NCBI GenBank assembly: GCA_949825025.1
Contig: OX463784.1
Span: 2,567,168-2,631,167 of the forward strand
Reading direction: 5' to 3'
DNA length: 64,000 nt
Source: Siphlonurus alternatus
Taxonomy: Eukaryota > Arthropoda > Insecta > Ephemeroptera > Siphlonuridae
The position numbers and the translations under genes were made by a program. Below, piece after piece: positions 32,639-46,800 of this stretch (the stretch's first letter is position 1; each line of letters begins with the position of its first letter). The notes under the pieces were generated by a model. That model was not told the DNA's origin and did no database searches. It was given only the letters and a program-made list of their open reading frames with translations.

Positions 32639-33138
32639 GTATGCTTGTTTTTTTTTTTTTTTTTTTTTTACAAGGATACACCTTTAAGAGCTTACAGCTC
32701 GAGGCGGGGTACTGGGTAGGGATAAGGGAGGGAACGGATGTTGGCCACGACCTGTTACGCGTCCCAGCATTCACTGAGGTGAGACTGAGGGAACTGTGGA
32801 AAACCTCAATCAGGACGGACACCTCTACTTTTTATCAATGGACGAAAGTGATGTCCAAAGCATGGGGAACCACACAAAAGTGCATCACTGCACTGGGTGG
32901 AAAGCGAGACGAATTTACCCCAAGGAGGGAGCAGCGTATTTTTTTACTTGAAACGGTCACCCATCCAAGTACTAACCACGCTCGACGTAGCCTGACTTCG
33001 GTGATCTAACGAGAAACGGACAATGCAATGCGCCATGCTCGACTTAAGTTTCTTAAACTTTAAGAAGGTCTTGGAACGGAGAGATTTAAACCTTCAGGTC
33101 CTTCGGGAGAGGGTGTAAAAGTAAAAGGAGGAATCTTA

Positions 33139-33237
<99 letters not shown>

Positions 33238-34774
33238 GCCTGGTTTCAACTGAGGAAACCATGGAAACCTCAGTCAGGATGGTCGGCAATTGATGGAGGA
33301 TGCCATCAATCACCTCCCGGATGCACGAGTATAGGTTTTCTTTAGCAACCGCCACTTGTGAAAAGTTTGCCGGTGCATGGCTGGGATCGAACTCACGACC
33401 ATCCGATTACGAATCATAGAGGCGAATACTACTGCGTCAAATAATATGATATATATATACATACACAGGGTGGACACATGAAAAGTAGCGATTTAAAACT
33501 CCCATGACGGAAGGAAATTATTTTTTGTCAACAATGACAAGCACATCAAATTAAAGCTTAGAATCTCAAGTTTTTTTTTTTCACGCCAAACTGAAAATTT
33601 CCTTTTTGTGTTATGTTTTAACACAAAATGACGTTCAAACACATTTTTTGCTCTTGCCATAAGGAAATATGCAATTTTAAAAGCGTTTTTAAACATTCAA
33701 ATGTGTTAAAAAAATTACAAAAAAAGATTTTCGAATGCACTGTTGTGTGTTGTGATAACATTCCATTCTGTTCCTCATCATTAGCCCCTCGTAGCGGGAG
33801 CGGAACCCTCTTCAGCTACAAAAGTTAGAAGTTTAATGTTTTGCATGCTGGGCAGAGAGAATTTTGCAAATCTTGTCATTTTAATTTGTAAATTTTTAAT
33901 CATTCTTTTTGCACAAAAACTGAAAGTGGTGGAGAGTAAGGGTTTAAATGTGTGGGGACTTTGACAGTTGTTTTACCATTAAGATTTTTTCAACATCCAG
34001 CGTCGCTATGAAGATAAATCTGCTAAGAAAGCGTTGTGCAAGACCCCCAAAATGCATGATTTGAGAACCAGAAAAGAGCTGCTGTAAAAAGCATTTATTT
34101 AAGCTGCCATTGGTAACATATATGATGAAGAACTGACTGCAATGGGTCCTTGACATCATCAATGGATGAAAAAAACTTGTTTTGTAAATTTTTTAGCACA
34201 TTTAAGCCTCTAAAAACGATGTTAAAATCGCAGACATTTCCTTATGGCAAGAGCAAAAATTGGGTTCGGACACCATTTCTCAATGTGTTCAAACATGACA
34301 TAAAAAGGAAATTTTCAGTTAGTCATTAAAAAAACATGAAATCCTAAGCTTTCATTTGATGTGCATGTTGTTATAGACAAAAATTATTTGCCTTCGATCG
34401 ATCGCTACTTTTCATGTGTCCACCCTGTATATATATTCGGACACTTGACGCAGTGGTATACGCCTCTGATTCGTAATCGGTTGGTCGTGAGTTCGATCCC
34501 AGCCATGCACCGCCAAACTTTTCACAAGAACACCCACTTGTGCATCCGGGAGGTGATTGATGCATCCTCCTTCAATTGCCGACCATCCTGACTGAGGTTT
34601 CCATGGTTTCCTCAGTTACAGCCAGGCGAATGCTGGGATGGATTGCTTAGACCATGGCCGGCCGCCCCGGTTTGAAAGGGACCCACAAAAGTAGGGTCTA
34701 CGAAGAGCCGGGAGGTTAAATTCAGTCACTTAATTGCAGCCAGTACCCTATACACTAGGGTTCAGTTGAGAAGC

Positions 34775-34811
<37 letters not shown>

Positions 34812-37800
34812 CTGTTCTATTATATACGAGATATAGTTCAGTGGTGTATATAATTATACGACCTAGCTCTGTGTCGCGCTAAAGCAGCAAGTTGCATGGC
34901 GCAGAGAGAGTCATACATCACGCATCTCACATCGATTATTACCCCCCCCCCCCCTCTCCTCGCTTCAAACTTGCGGCGAACGTCGCATGAAAGATCATTT
35001 ATAATTTGTAGCAGAGACATTTTTAGTAGCAGATTAAAATGTCGGTCGGTAAATTGAAACACATTTTTCACCGAAAGAACCGTGGAAACCGAAGCGAAGA
35101 GCGAAGATGGTCGGTAATTCATGAAAGATTTGGTATCAAATGAAAAGTATAAAGGTGGATTTTTATGGGCGGCAACGATGACTCGGCGCAATTTTACGTA
35201 AAAGCTGGGAAATCGTATGCGGCGGCGAATTCACCGGTAATCGCGTTAATTACGATGCTCTTTTTCTTTTAATCGTCAAATATGGCTGCCAATGGATGAT
35301 ACAGCAAGTGCGCTTTATTCGCGTTGCGTCGCAGGCTGGAAATCGCCTATGAAAATCCACCTTAATGCTGTTGGATAATTTGTAAAACAATTTTCATCGC
35401 AGAATTAACCGAAAAAAACGTGGAAACCGTGGTCAATATTTGATGTTATAATTTACGTCTGCTACTGCGGTGTGTTATTTTTAGTTGTAACACTTCAGAT
35501 ATAAAATTAAATCGAACCCACCTCGAGTATTTGAGAGAAGTGCGCGCGGTAATGAGATTTGATGAGATCGGCGATTAAGGTACATTTCCATGGAGCGGGG
35601 AAAGCGAGAAAATCGCGTACTGCAGCCAATCAGAGGCTCGGAATTTCCTCGCCTTGCAGGGAGTGATTTCATCGCCAACATGGCCGCCATATGAGATTGA
35701 AGCAAGTGCGCCTTTCTCGCCACGCCAAGCCCCGCTCTACATCGCTCCATGGAAATGCACCTTTAGACTCATCACCCCCTACCCCCCATCCCTAGCTGAC
35801 TGGGTTGAAGATTCAACGTTCATTATAAAGAGAACTTAAAAACTATAAAAGGCTAGTCGCAGACAGAATCGCATTACACGATACAATTTTTCTAACAATT
35901 GAATACAATTTTTCCTTACAAGAAAATTTGAACTCCGTTTGTATGGAGATGAAATTTTCTTGTAAGGAAAAATTGTATTCAATAGTTAGAAAAATTGTAT
36001 CGTGTAATATCGGCTTTATAACCAATGCAGGCTGCATGGGATAAGTTTGCTGGCATAATATACGACTTTCATGGCCGTCTGTTTCATTGAAAAGATCGAC
36101 GTATAAGTATGTACTGTACTGTACATCACGAGCAACTAAATTTCGGAGGAATCTGTCTCCATAAGACCATGCAGTATTGAAACAAAAAATTGAAATGGGG
36201 GAATTGCCTATTTTGTCTATGTTATAAATCCAAAATTTCGGAGGGTAGGCGCGGATCCAGGAAAAAATTTCGGAGGGGGCTGCCTCCGGCCAATGTTAAA
36301 AAAAAAATTGGAGTGGGGGAAGTGCCTATATTGCCATGTTAAATCCAAAATTTCACCCCCCCCCCCCCCCCCGTATCAGCGCCTGCCCACGAGTTCATTC
36401 ATAAGTTAAGAAAACTGTCATAGCACCATGTGGTGAGTGCACACGCACTAATATAATGAATTAACTGCATCTCAGACATCACAAGAAAGCTTAGCAACGA
36501 TTATGTTCTTTTCAGTAGAATTAACAAAATTCGTACAAAATTGTTGATTTCATATTGTTTAGATACCATGAAGTACCACGACATAGCACTTTTTTTTAGT
36601 CCAATACTTTTTAAATAAGAAGTGACGCCTCTCTCTCTTTGTACTTTCAATAATTTTTTTAATTAAATTTATTTCACTATCTTTTCCATGGGTACTGTAC
36701 AATTGGCGCCATAAAGTTAGTGCGAACCTAGTCATGGTAACTGCAGGAACTACGTGCGTCCGACGAGGATTGCTGTATATGATTAACATTGTAAAATCAT
36801 GTAACTGCTCTGTCAGCAGCCACAGCATAATTTTACAGAAATGATAACACCATAATTAGTTGTCAAATACTTTCGGACAAATAATATAAAAAAATATTTT
36901 AACTTCGTAAGTGATTTCTTTCCTAAAAATTTGATAATTTTTGTGATTCTCCCCATGCTATAGGTATTGCCGTATCCTCGATACAAAGAGCAAAAATTTT
37001 AGACGTCAGCGCCATCTCTTGGTCCTTTATGTCCTCTATAGTATAACATATTATATATATATACTTTTTTTTTTACAAGGATACACCGCTAAGAGCTTAC
37101 AGCTCGCGGTGGGGTAATGGGTAGGGATAAGGTAAGAAGAGGATGGCGGCCACGGCGTGTTTCACGTCCCAGCATTCACTGAGGTGAGACTGAGGGAACC
37201 GTGGAAAACTTCAGTAAGAACGGACACCTTTACTTTTTATCTATGACCAAAGCGATATCCAAAGCCTGGGAAACCACACACAAGTGCATCATGACACTGG
37301 GTGGAAAACAAGACCAATCTATCCCAGGGAGGGAGGAACGTGTTTTTTACTTGAAATGGTCACCCATGATCACCCATCTAAGTACCAAGGAAATTGAGAT
37401 CTCAATTTCCTTGTAAGTACTAACCATGTTCGATGTTGCTTGACTTCGGTGATCTATCGATAACCGGTCAATGCACTGCGCCATGGCACGCTCGACCTCA
37501 TATTATATGTAGTCAAAAATTAAAAGAAAACAAAACAAAATTAAAAAGATTGCTGAGTAGTCCATTCACAGGAAAAGTCCCAAATATTAATTCAAATTCA
37601 ATTTTTTTACTTAAAACTTAAAACATATCACAAATTAATAAACACAACAGATCACAAATACATATGATATACAATATAGACTAAATAAAACTGGTTAAAA
37701 AAAACAAAACATAAAAATATAGTTATTTTTTTCTCAATCAACTTAAAAATAACAATTATGAGATCAATAATCCGTGATTTTGAAATGTTTTATAAAACAT

Positions 37801-40800
37801 GTTTGCGTAATATTTGTTCGCATTAAACTTACTGCAGGCACAATACATTGTTTGTTTTATATATATACTTGAATCATTCGAAAGGCAATTTTAAAATTGA
37901 AACGTTTTGGAAATGTTAAAAAGCGCTTACAATTAACTTCCGCACTTTTATTTTTTTTAATGTTGACAGAAATATTTTGTCGATGTATTTATTTACATTG
38001 TGATTGGTTATTTGTTACCTGTGAGCATTGTGTTGCGTCTTCCTAAACAAAAGGTTGATTGTTGCACGCGTTTTTCATTGTTAGCGAGAAAGCATGGACA
38101 ATCAGCAATGACCGAGTAAATAAAAATTAAAATAAAGAAACATCGAAAGAAAGTGAAAAGTGTGATAATTTAGGATAATGAAACACGGATCAGCTGATCG
38201 ATGTAGTCCCATTTAATTAACCTTGTAGCAGTGTGACATAAATTTTGAATATTTTTGAGCGATAGATTTTAGTATAATACAGTATGTAAGCCACAGAAAA
38301 AATAATTAAAATATACGATTTTTTTTTACATTTATTTTTTAAATTTGTAGAATAGGGCTTTTCTTGAAGAACCAAACTAAAAAATGAATTAAAAAAATTG
38401 CGTAAAATAATTGACATTATTTCTTTCATGCCGTAACTTTTAGGTCTGTCTCTTTAAAAAATTCAGAATTGTTGTCACACTGTTAAGGGGAAGGTAACAC
38501 GGAACAGCTGATCTTGTGGTCCCATTTGATTAACATGTAAACCTTAGCAAACTCATAAAAATTTTCAATTTTTTTTTTATTATTTTTAGAAACAGTCTTT
38601 AGCACTAAGAAGTTGCAGAAAAAATGTCAAAACAATCGGACCTGCCGATTTTTTTAAATTGATTTTTTAAATTTAGCTCTCGATGGGAAAGCCTTATACT
38701 GAAAACTTAAAAAAATAAAAAAATCTCTCGTCCGATTGTTTTGAAATTTTTACTATACGACTTCTTGTACTGTCTCTAATGAAATTCAGAATTATAAAGA
38801 GGTTGTTATGTTTACATGTTAATCAAATGGGACAACGTTGATCAGCTGATCCGTGGCAGCCAGCTGGTCCACTAATTGACAATTCTCTGCTCTGTTTGCA
38901 GGTATGTCGAAATGACATTTTGACACGAGGTAAGCGGTGCGAGTCAGCCGGTGCTGGCCAGTCGCTTCCGATCACTTTCCCACCTGCTCGCTTCAGTAAC
39001 CACCGCGTCACCTCGGGTTTAAATAGCCGCGGGTCCAGGTGAGGGACATCAGTCCGACAAAGACTATCAGCATGAGGAAGACAGTGGTAAGCTGGCAATT
39101 TTATCACATATTTCTATACATTTTGCGGTGTTCTATCCAAATCGACGTAAAAAAAAATAAAAATTTCTTTTTTATGCATTAAGGTAAACACGTCCAATGC
39201 TAATAAAAATCCTGTTCATGAAAATCATGAAAAAAATTTAAAATGTTCTCCTTTACACACCTTATCAGTAGTTAAAATATCAGGTATACATATTCGAGTT
39301 AGTTTTTTAGTTATGAATTTTTAAAGTTGACTACTTTAACATGGAGAAATGGAACTTCCATGTTAGATTAGCCAACTTTAAAAATAAATAACTCAAAAAC
39401 TAGCTCGAATTTGTATACCTGATACTGGTATCAATAGGGGATGTAGAGGAGAACATTTTAAATTTTCATCATAATTTTCATGTGGGATTTTTATTAACAT
39501 TGGGCGTGTGTATCTCTAAATTCTGAAAAGAAAAAAAAAAAAAAAAAAAAATTGGAGACAGATTTTAGTACACACCTGAAAGCCATAAAAAAATTCAAGA
39601 CTGATTTCGAGCTGATTTTTTAAGTATTATTTTCTTTTAATTTTCAGCATAGGGCTTTTTCATGGAGAGCCAAACTGAAAACCTAATTAAAAAAATCGGC
39701 TCAAAAAATTGTTTAGAAACTTTTTCTATGGCTTTTAGGTACAAAAATCTGTCTCTAAAATTTTTTTTTCAGATTTTTGTGAATTTGCTAAGGTTTACAT
39801 GTTAATCAAATGGGACTACAAAATCGGCTGATTCGTGTCACCGTACCCATAAGGTAGAGATACACACGCCCAATGTTAATAAAAATCCCACATGAAAATT
39901 ATGAAGAAAATTTAAAATGTTCTCCTCTACATCCCCTATTGATACCAGTATCAGGTATACAAATTCGAGCTACTTTTTGAGTTATTTATTTTTAAATTTG
40001 ACTAATTTAACATGGAAGTTCCATTTTTCCATGTTAAATTAGTAAAAATTAATAACTAAAAAACTAACTCGAATATGTATACCTGATATTTTAACTACTG
40101 ATAATGTGTGTAAAGGAGAACATTTTAAATTTTCTAACACGGTGGCTTATGGAGAAAATTTTCCCGCCGGGGAACACTTGAAGCCTTTATAAGAGCAATG
40201 GCGGGGTGAGAGAAGCTTCAATCTCAAATGACGGCCCATGTTGGTTGTCATTAAGAAATTGCGGCGTGATCAAATTACTGTGGGAAACAATTTTTCCTCG
40301 CCAACAAATGACATTAAGGTAGAGATAATACGGATCAGCTAACCCAATGCTAAAAAATTATGAAAAAAAAATTAAAATGTTCTCCTCTACACCCCCTATC
40401 AGTAGGTAAAATATCAGGTATACAAAAACGACGAGCTAGTTTTTGAGTTATTAATTTTTAAAGTTGACTAATTTAACATGGAGAAATGGAACTTCCATGT
40501 TAAAGTAGTCAACTTTAAAAATTAATAACTCAAAAACTAGCTCGTTTTTGTATACCTGATGATATTTTACCTACTGATTGGGGATGTAGAGGAGAACATT
40601 TTAAATTTTTTTCATAATTTTTATGAATGGGATTTTTTTTAGCATTGGCCAGCTGATCCGTATTATCTCTACCTTAAAACAAGTGCGCTTTTCTCGTCCC
40701 GCTAAGCCCCGCTCGACATCGCTCCATGGAAATACACCTTAAACAGTGGGTTTTCTAACGTTTATTTTCTGCAGTATTTTGATCAATTTCGTCCTATTGG

Positions 40801-43800
40801 AATAATATACACATTATAAATATGTACATGAGGCTTGTTTGAATCAAAACTGCGAAAATTTACGTAGTTCATATTCCCTAGCTCTCACATCATCGCAAAT
40901 GTTGCTATATGTGGTTCAAGTTTTGAAAGTGTCATATCTTCATTTAATTAATAGTAATAATTAATTAATCTGGATTTAAAAATCAAACTAATACAATTGT
41001 ATAAACTTGAAAATATATAATGCTTTTATTAATTTCATTTTATTCAGTTTTTTTTTTGTTTAAATTGTTTTTATTATAATTATTATTATTATTATTATTA
41101 TTTGTAATTAACACATTGTCTCCAGTTTTTATATAAATATCGAAGTGCGATTGTCAATTTTTATGGAAATTTGTTATACAGCAATTTCAATGCATTCGCA
41201 GTTAGTAACATTAAACTTAATTTGTAATTTTAACTCTCCAGTTTCGATGACGTTATTAGGAACTTTGAAACGTAAATTAGTGCTTTTTCGTCACCTTTAT
41301 TTCACATTATTTGAATACCAATATGAAATTTTAAATGCAAAAAAAGTCACCGCCGGGCTTCGAACCCCGGTTCTCTCGTGCGTTTAGCCCGCTGATGAGC
41401 GCTTTAACAAACTAAGCTACGTCGACCTCGATGTATTTTCACATTTCATACTGGTATTCATACAATGCTACTTTTCTTGGCTGCTACCTGTTTCTCATCG
41501 TTGCCACCCCAGCGAATCTGCTGCTGACTTCTTTTGCAATAAAAATTCATATTGGTAATCAAATAATGTGAAATAAAGGTGACGAAAAAGCACTAATAAC
41601 GTTTCAAAGTTTAGTAACATTAAATTAAACATTGCTGAGGTCGAGCGTGACGCAGTGCATTGACCGGTTTACGTTAGATCACCGAAGTCAAGCAACGTCG
41701 AGCGTGGTTAGTAGATGGGTGACCGTTTCAAGTTATTGCTCCCTCCCTGGGGTAAATTCATCTTTCTTTCCACCCAGTGCAGTGATGCACTTGTGTGTGG
41801 TTCCCCAAGCTTTGGACATCGCTTTTTTCCATTGATAAAAAGTAGAGGTGTCCGTCCTGACTGGGGTTTTCCACGGTTCCCTCAGTCTCACCTCAGCGAA
41901 TGCTGGGACGTGTAACAGGCCGTGGCCACTATCCTTTTCCTACCTTATCCCTACCATTATCCCGCCGCGAGCTGTAAGCTTTTAGGGGTGTATTCTTGTA
42001 AAAAATGAAACTATAATAATAATTATAATAATAATGCGTGTACAGTGAAATTAATTTTATATTCCTCCCGGAAGTAGCCGGAAGTGTGAAGTTTACAGCT
42101 CTTCTGTTTATAATTCAATTTTGAAACTTTATAGAGTGATTTGAAGTAGTACTGACATAATTATGTGTAAAATTGTAACGCAGAAATAGGAATAGAAAAG
42201 CCAGAAACCTTACACTTCCAGCTAGTTTCGGATGAGGGAATATTATGTAAATTTGACTTATATGTTTGCAGTTAATATTGGCGCTGCTTGCCATCGCCAT
42301 TGCCTTTACTGAGGCGGGCTACCATGGCTGGAGTGGAGGCGGCTATGGGGGAGGGGGCGGAGGCGGGAAAGGAGGCGGGGGCGGGGGACATGGAGGCGGT
42401 GGTAAGCAAAAGATAACATATTTGTTATACAGTTGTACCATGGAATATGGAATATTGATACTAAATGATTGCTTGTAATTCTTGCAGGGGGCGGTCACGG
42501 GGGAGGTGGAAAGAGCGGAGGCGGCGGAGGGGGCCATGGAGGAGGCGGGGGAGGTAAGACTGACATCATAATATGTAAAGGGGAGGGTAACACGGATCAG
42601 CTGATCGACGTAGTCCCATTTGATTAACATGTAAACTTTGGCAACCTTATAATAATTCTGTTTTTTTTTTTTTTTTTTATTTATTTATTTTTTTTTTTTT
42701 GAGACAGTTGCTAGCACCAAAAAAATGTAGAAAAATTTCAAAACAATCGGACGATCCGATTTTTTTTTAAATGATTTTTGGTCTCCATGGGAAAGCCCTA
42801 TACTGAAAATTTAAAAAATTAATTTAAAAAAATTGGATCGTCCGATTGTTCTGAAATTTGTTCCACATTTTTTTGGTTCCAAGAACTTGTCTCATACAAA
42901 AAAAAAAAAAAAATAAAATAGAATTATTACGAGGTGGCTAAGGTTTACATGTTAATCAAATGGGACTACGTCGATCAGCTGATCCGTGTTATTTTCCTCT
43001 TAATGTAATATGCGCAATGTTAAAAAAATTCCCACACATGAAAATTATAAAACGTATTATAAAACATAAAATGTTCTCCTCTACATCCTCCATCAGTAAC
43101 TAAAATATCAGGTACTGTACACAAATTCAAACTAGTTAGATTCGCTTCAAAATTTGTATGCCACCTATTGATGGTGAGTTCTAATGTAAGTCCCCTGCAA
43201 GTCTTGTTGCATTCAGGCGCGCCGATGGCGAGATATCAATCTACTGACATTCATCCGATGCTTATTTTTAGGATCCCCTGTCCCTTTAAGGCTAAAATAC
43301 GAGCTTTTTCTTTAAGTCGCAAAACCAGTAACGCCCTCTCTGATTGGCCGTGATGTCACCAGCGCATATCCCCTCCACTTACATACCCAAAGCCAGGGTT
43401 AAAAGTTGCGACTTGTGTTTAGGCGCAAAACGAAAAGCTTGTATTTTCAGCTTTAAAGTGCTTTATGAATGTGTTTCATTTACTTTAATTTTTGCAGGTG
43501 GAGGACATGGAGGCGGTGGACATGGAGGCGGAGGTAGCGGAGGGGGTGGACATGGGGGAGGGAGCGGGGGCGGGCATGGGGGAGGGAGCGGGGGCGGGCA
43601 TGGGGGAGGGGGATATGGAGGGGGCGGTCACGGAGGAGGAAGTAGCGGAGGGGGTCATGGGGGAGGGGGATACGGAGGCGGAGGCCACGGCGGGGGCGGT
43701 AGCGGTGGGGGCGGAAATGGAGGGGGAAGTAGCGGAGGGGGACATGGAGGCGGAGGCCATGGCGGGGGCAGTAGCGGAGGCGGTCATGGAGGGGGCGGGG

Positions 43801-46800
43801 GCGGTTATGGGGGTGGAGGCCACGGCGGTGGTGGGGGCGGTCATGGAGGGGGAAGTAGCGGAGGACATGGAGGGGGCGGTTATGGGGGTGGAGGACATGG
43901 CGGAGGCGGTAGCGGGGGCCACGGAGGTGGTGGGGGCGGTCACGGGGGCGGCGGAGGAGGAGGCAAGAAATGTTACTGCACCTGTTGATTTTGTTCCTAC
44001 CTTTCTAAATGTTATTCTTGTTAATTATTGTATAATTGAAAAAATGTTGAAATATAATTGATTGCTATAACGTACTGTAATTTTGTGTTTTCATTAACCT
44101 TACATTGATATTAAAACTGCTCAGTTATGTCCAGTCCTAGCCCCTGAAAAGTTCCCTAGCGAGCAAAGTTACAACTATATGTTCAAAGCTTCGGATATGG
44201 GGGAATACATGACCAAAATGTGTCAATTGCCCCAAAATACCAACCAATCAATCATCAGCTTTGGATAGAGGCTTCAAGTGAGAGCGCCTCGCGATGTGCA
44301 ACTGTTGTCGCTAAGGTCCATCTTGCACTTGAAATTGAAGCAAAGTGTTTTTTTTTTAACTTTTCTCGGTTATAAATCAAGTAAAAAATCTAAATCTTGA
44401 ATTATCTACTGTATTTTTTCACTTTGGACCAAAATTCCGTAAAGGAATATTCTCTACATAAATCTTATTCTTTAGTGAAAAAACGAATTCACGTTTTTTT
44501 CTGTTTTTTTTTTTTTTTTTTTTTTTTGTTTTTTGCATAGGTTTAGATAGGACGGTGGGAACACAGAAAAATTAGCTGACTTGAAGCCTCTATTGCAATG
44601 GAGTATCGACCTCAATTTTTTTTATTGCAGAAATGGATAGAGGGTGAAAAGTTACGTTACCCTGATTTTTTTTCAGAATTTTTAGAGTTCAGGAAATATT
44701 TTTAAAAAATTATTGAAAGTACTTTTTGTGACATCACGCGGCGGCAAGTCCTATCTTTTTCTTAAGGAGCGACGCCTCGTGACGTCACGAAAAGGAATTT
44801 GAATTAAAAATAGTTCCCAGTCTCAAAAAAATCTGAAAAAAATCAGGGTAGCATAACTTTGCACCCCCTATCCATTTCTGCAATAAAAAAAAAAATTGAG
44901 GTCGATACTCCATTCGAGCAGATAGAAACTTCAGAACTTTGATCACGAAGTTTTATAACTTTGCTAGCTAGGATACTTCTCAGAGGAGAAGACAGTGCAT
45001 TTAGTACAATTACAGTTTAAAAGTGAACAACTTTGTAATACATACATGCGAGAATGATTAAGGTAGAGATAACACGCCCAATGTTAATAAAAATCCCATT
45101 CATAAAAATTATGAAACAAATTTAGAATGTTCTCCTTAACATACCTCAACAGTAGGTAAAATATTAGGTATACAAGAACGAGCTAGTTTTTGAGTTATTA
45201 ATTTTTAAAGTTGACTAATTTAACATGAAGAAATGAAACTTCCATGTTAAATTAGTCAACTTTAAAAATTAATACGTAACTCGAAAACTAGCTCGTTTTT
45301 GTATACCTAATATTTTACCTACTGTTAAGGTATGTTAAGGAGAACATTCTAAATTTTTTTCATAATTTTTATAAATGGGATTTTTTTTAACATTGGGCGT
45401 ATTGTCTCTACCTTAATAAAGCACCAAGAGATGGCACTGAAAACATCCTCGATAGAATCAACTACACGTGTATGCATACTTTAGCAAAGTTCTGATATCA
45501 AAGCAATGACACTTTTAACTGTCCATACCTGTCTTAATGAAGACAATACTGTATCGTGAAAACTATTTGATAATTTTACAGTTTTATTTATTACATGTCA
45601 TAGCTATTAAAAATTCTATAAACATAATTATAGAAATATAAATATTATTTTATGTATATATAAACGTAATATTGAACTACGTACTGTACGTATAAATACA
45701 ATGTGTTCCGTTAAATTGCTACTGTATTACAAGCTATTAATGACAATATTATAATTTATAAATTTAGCGATTTGATAATTTGACCTCAGTTACTACGCGA
45801 GTCAAAGGAAATTTCTGTTAGACGGAACGGAATGAAATAAATTTTAAAAAATCGAGGATGATCTAAAACTTAATCGCTTATGGTTTGAGCAGGTTCAAGG
45901 GGGCGGTTTCCTCACAATATCTCCATTTCCAGTTTCCGTCCATAAGGCCAATGTTAATAAACTTCTACCTCAGTTTTCACAAAACAGAAGATCAACTTCA
46001 AAATTTACATGCCACATATTGATGGTGAGTCCTCTGCAAGTTTTGTTGCATTCAAGGGGGTCGATTCCGAGATCTCAATCAACTGAGGTCAATCCTTAAC
46101 CATTAATCTCAGTTACTTCGGAATCAAAGAATATTTCCCTGCAAACGAATCGAATGAAATAAATTTTAAAAAATCGATAATGTTCTAAAACTTAATCACT
46201 TATGGTTTGAGCAAATTCAGTCTTGCAGTTTTCTTACAACAGCTCCATTTCCGGTTTACGTCCATAAGACCAATGTTAAACTTCTACCTCAATTTTCACA
46301 AAACTGACAAGACAGATTCGCTTTAAAATTTATATGCCACCTATAGATGGTGGGTTCTAAGTCCCCTGCAAGTCTTGTTGCATTCAGGCGGTACGATTGC
46401 GAGATATCGACCTACTGAGATTCATCCTTAAAGCCTAAACTACGAGCTTTTTGGAAGTCGCAAGAAAAAGTCGCATAGATTCGGCGTACGCCGAGTTAAA
46501 ATTTTAGGTCTGAAAAACGAAGCCAAAAGTCTCGGCGCGTGACGTCACTGCGCATTCGCCGCATCAATCAGCTGACGATGTAAACATTAAGATTTTGCGT
46601 GTTCTTTTCAACAAAAATTGAAGATAATTCGTTTCCTAGCAAAATTTTGTTAATTTAAAATGAATAGGCAGGTAGATGATAATTTCTTTGCCTGCTGCAG
46701 TGTTCACGAATTATTTTAATTGCAGGATTATTACGAGACGCAAAAATCGTCGTGTGGGATATGGTAGCTAGAGAGTTCATGCGTGTGAAATAAATTTAAT

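Noticed and set aside
32665..33045. Genuine 5S rRNA gene
   Set aside because: Only the internal promoter half is 5S-like. The sequence continues into a SINE body shared with other copies.
33140..33355. Open frame of alternating Tyr-Ile
   Set aside because: Pure TA microsatellite translation.
34436..34510. Functional tRNA-Thr gene
   Set aside because: The tRNA-like head runs directly into the SINE-T2 body, with no clean acceptor 3' strand or terminator.
34838..35191. 117-codon minus-strand frame as a gene
   Set aside because: No recognisable domain, no signal peptide, overlaps a poly-C run and a MITE end; composition is like the surroundings.
39087..42271. Separate gene in the long first intron of the glycine-rich gene
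   Set aside because: The open frames there (41145-41387, 41632-41915) fall in a foldback element and a SINE-5S copy.
43485..43943. Long minus-strand open frame rich in Ser, Thr, Ala and Pro
   Set aside because: It is the reverse frame of the GGN repeat of glycine-rich exon 4. The plus-strand reading has the signal peptide, splice sites and stop.
43492..44061. Second plus-strand frame rich in Glu, Ala and Met (189 codons)
   Set aside because: A frame shadow of exon 4. The phase from exon 3 selects the glycine frame.
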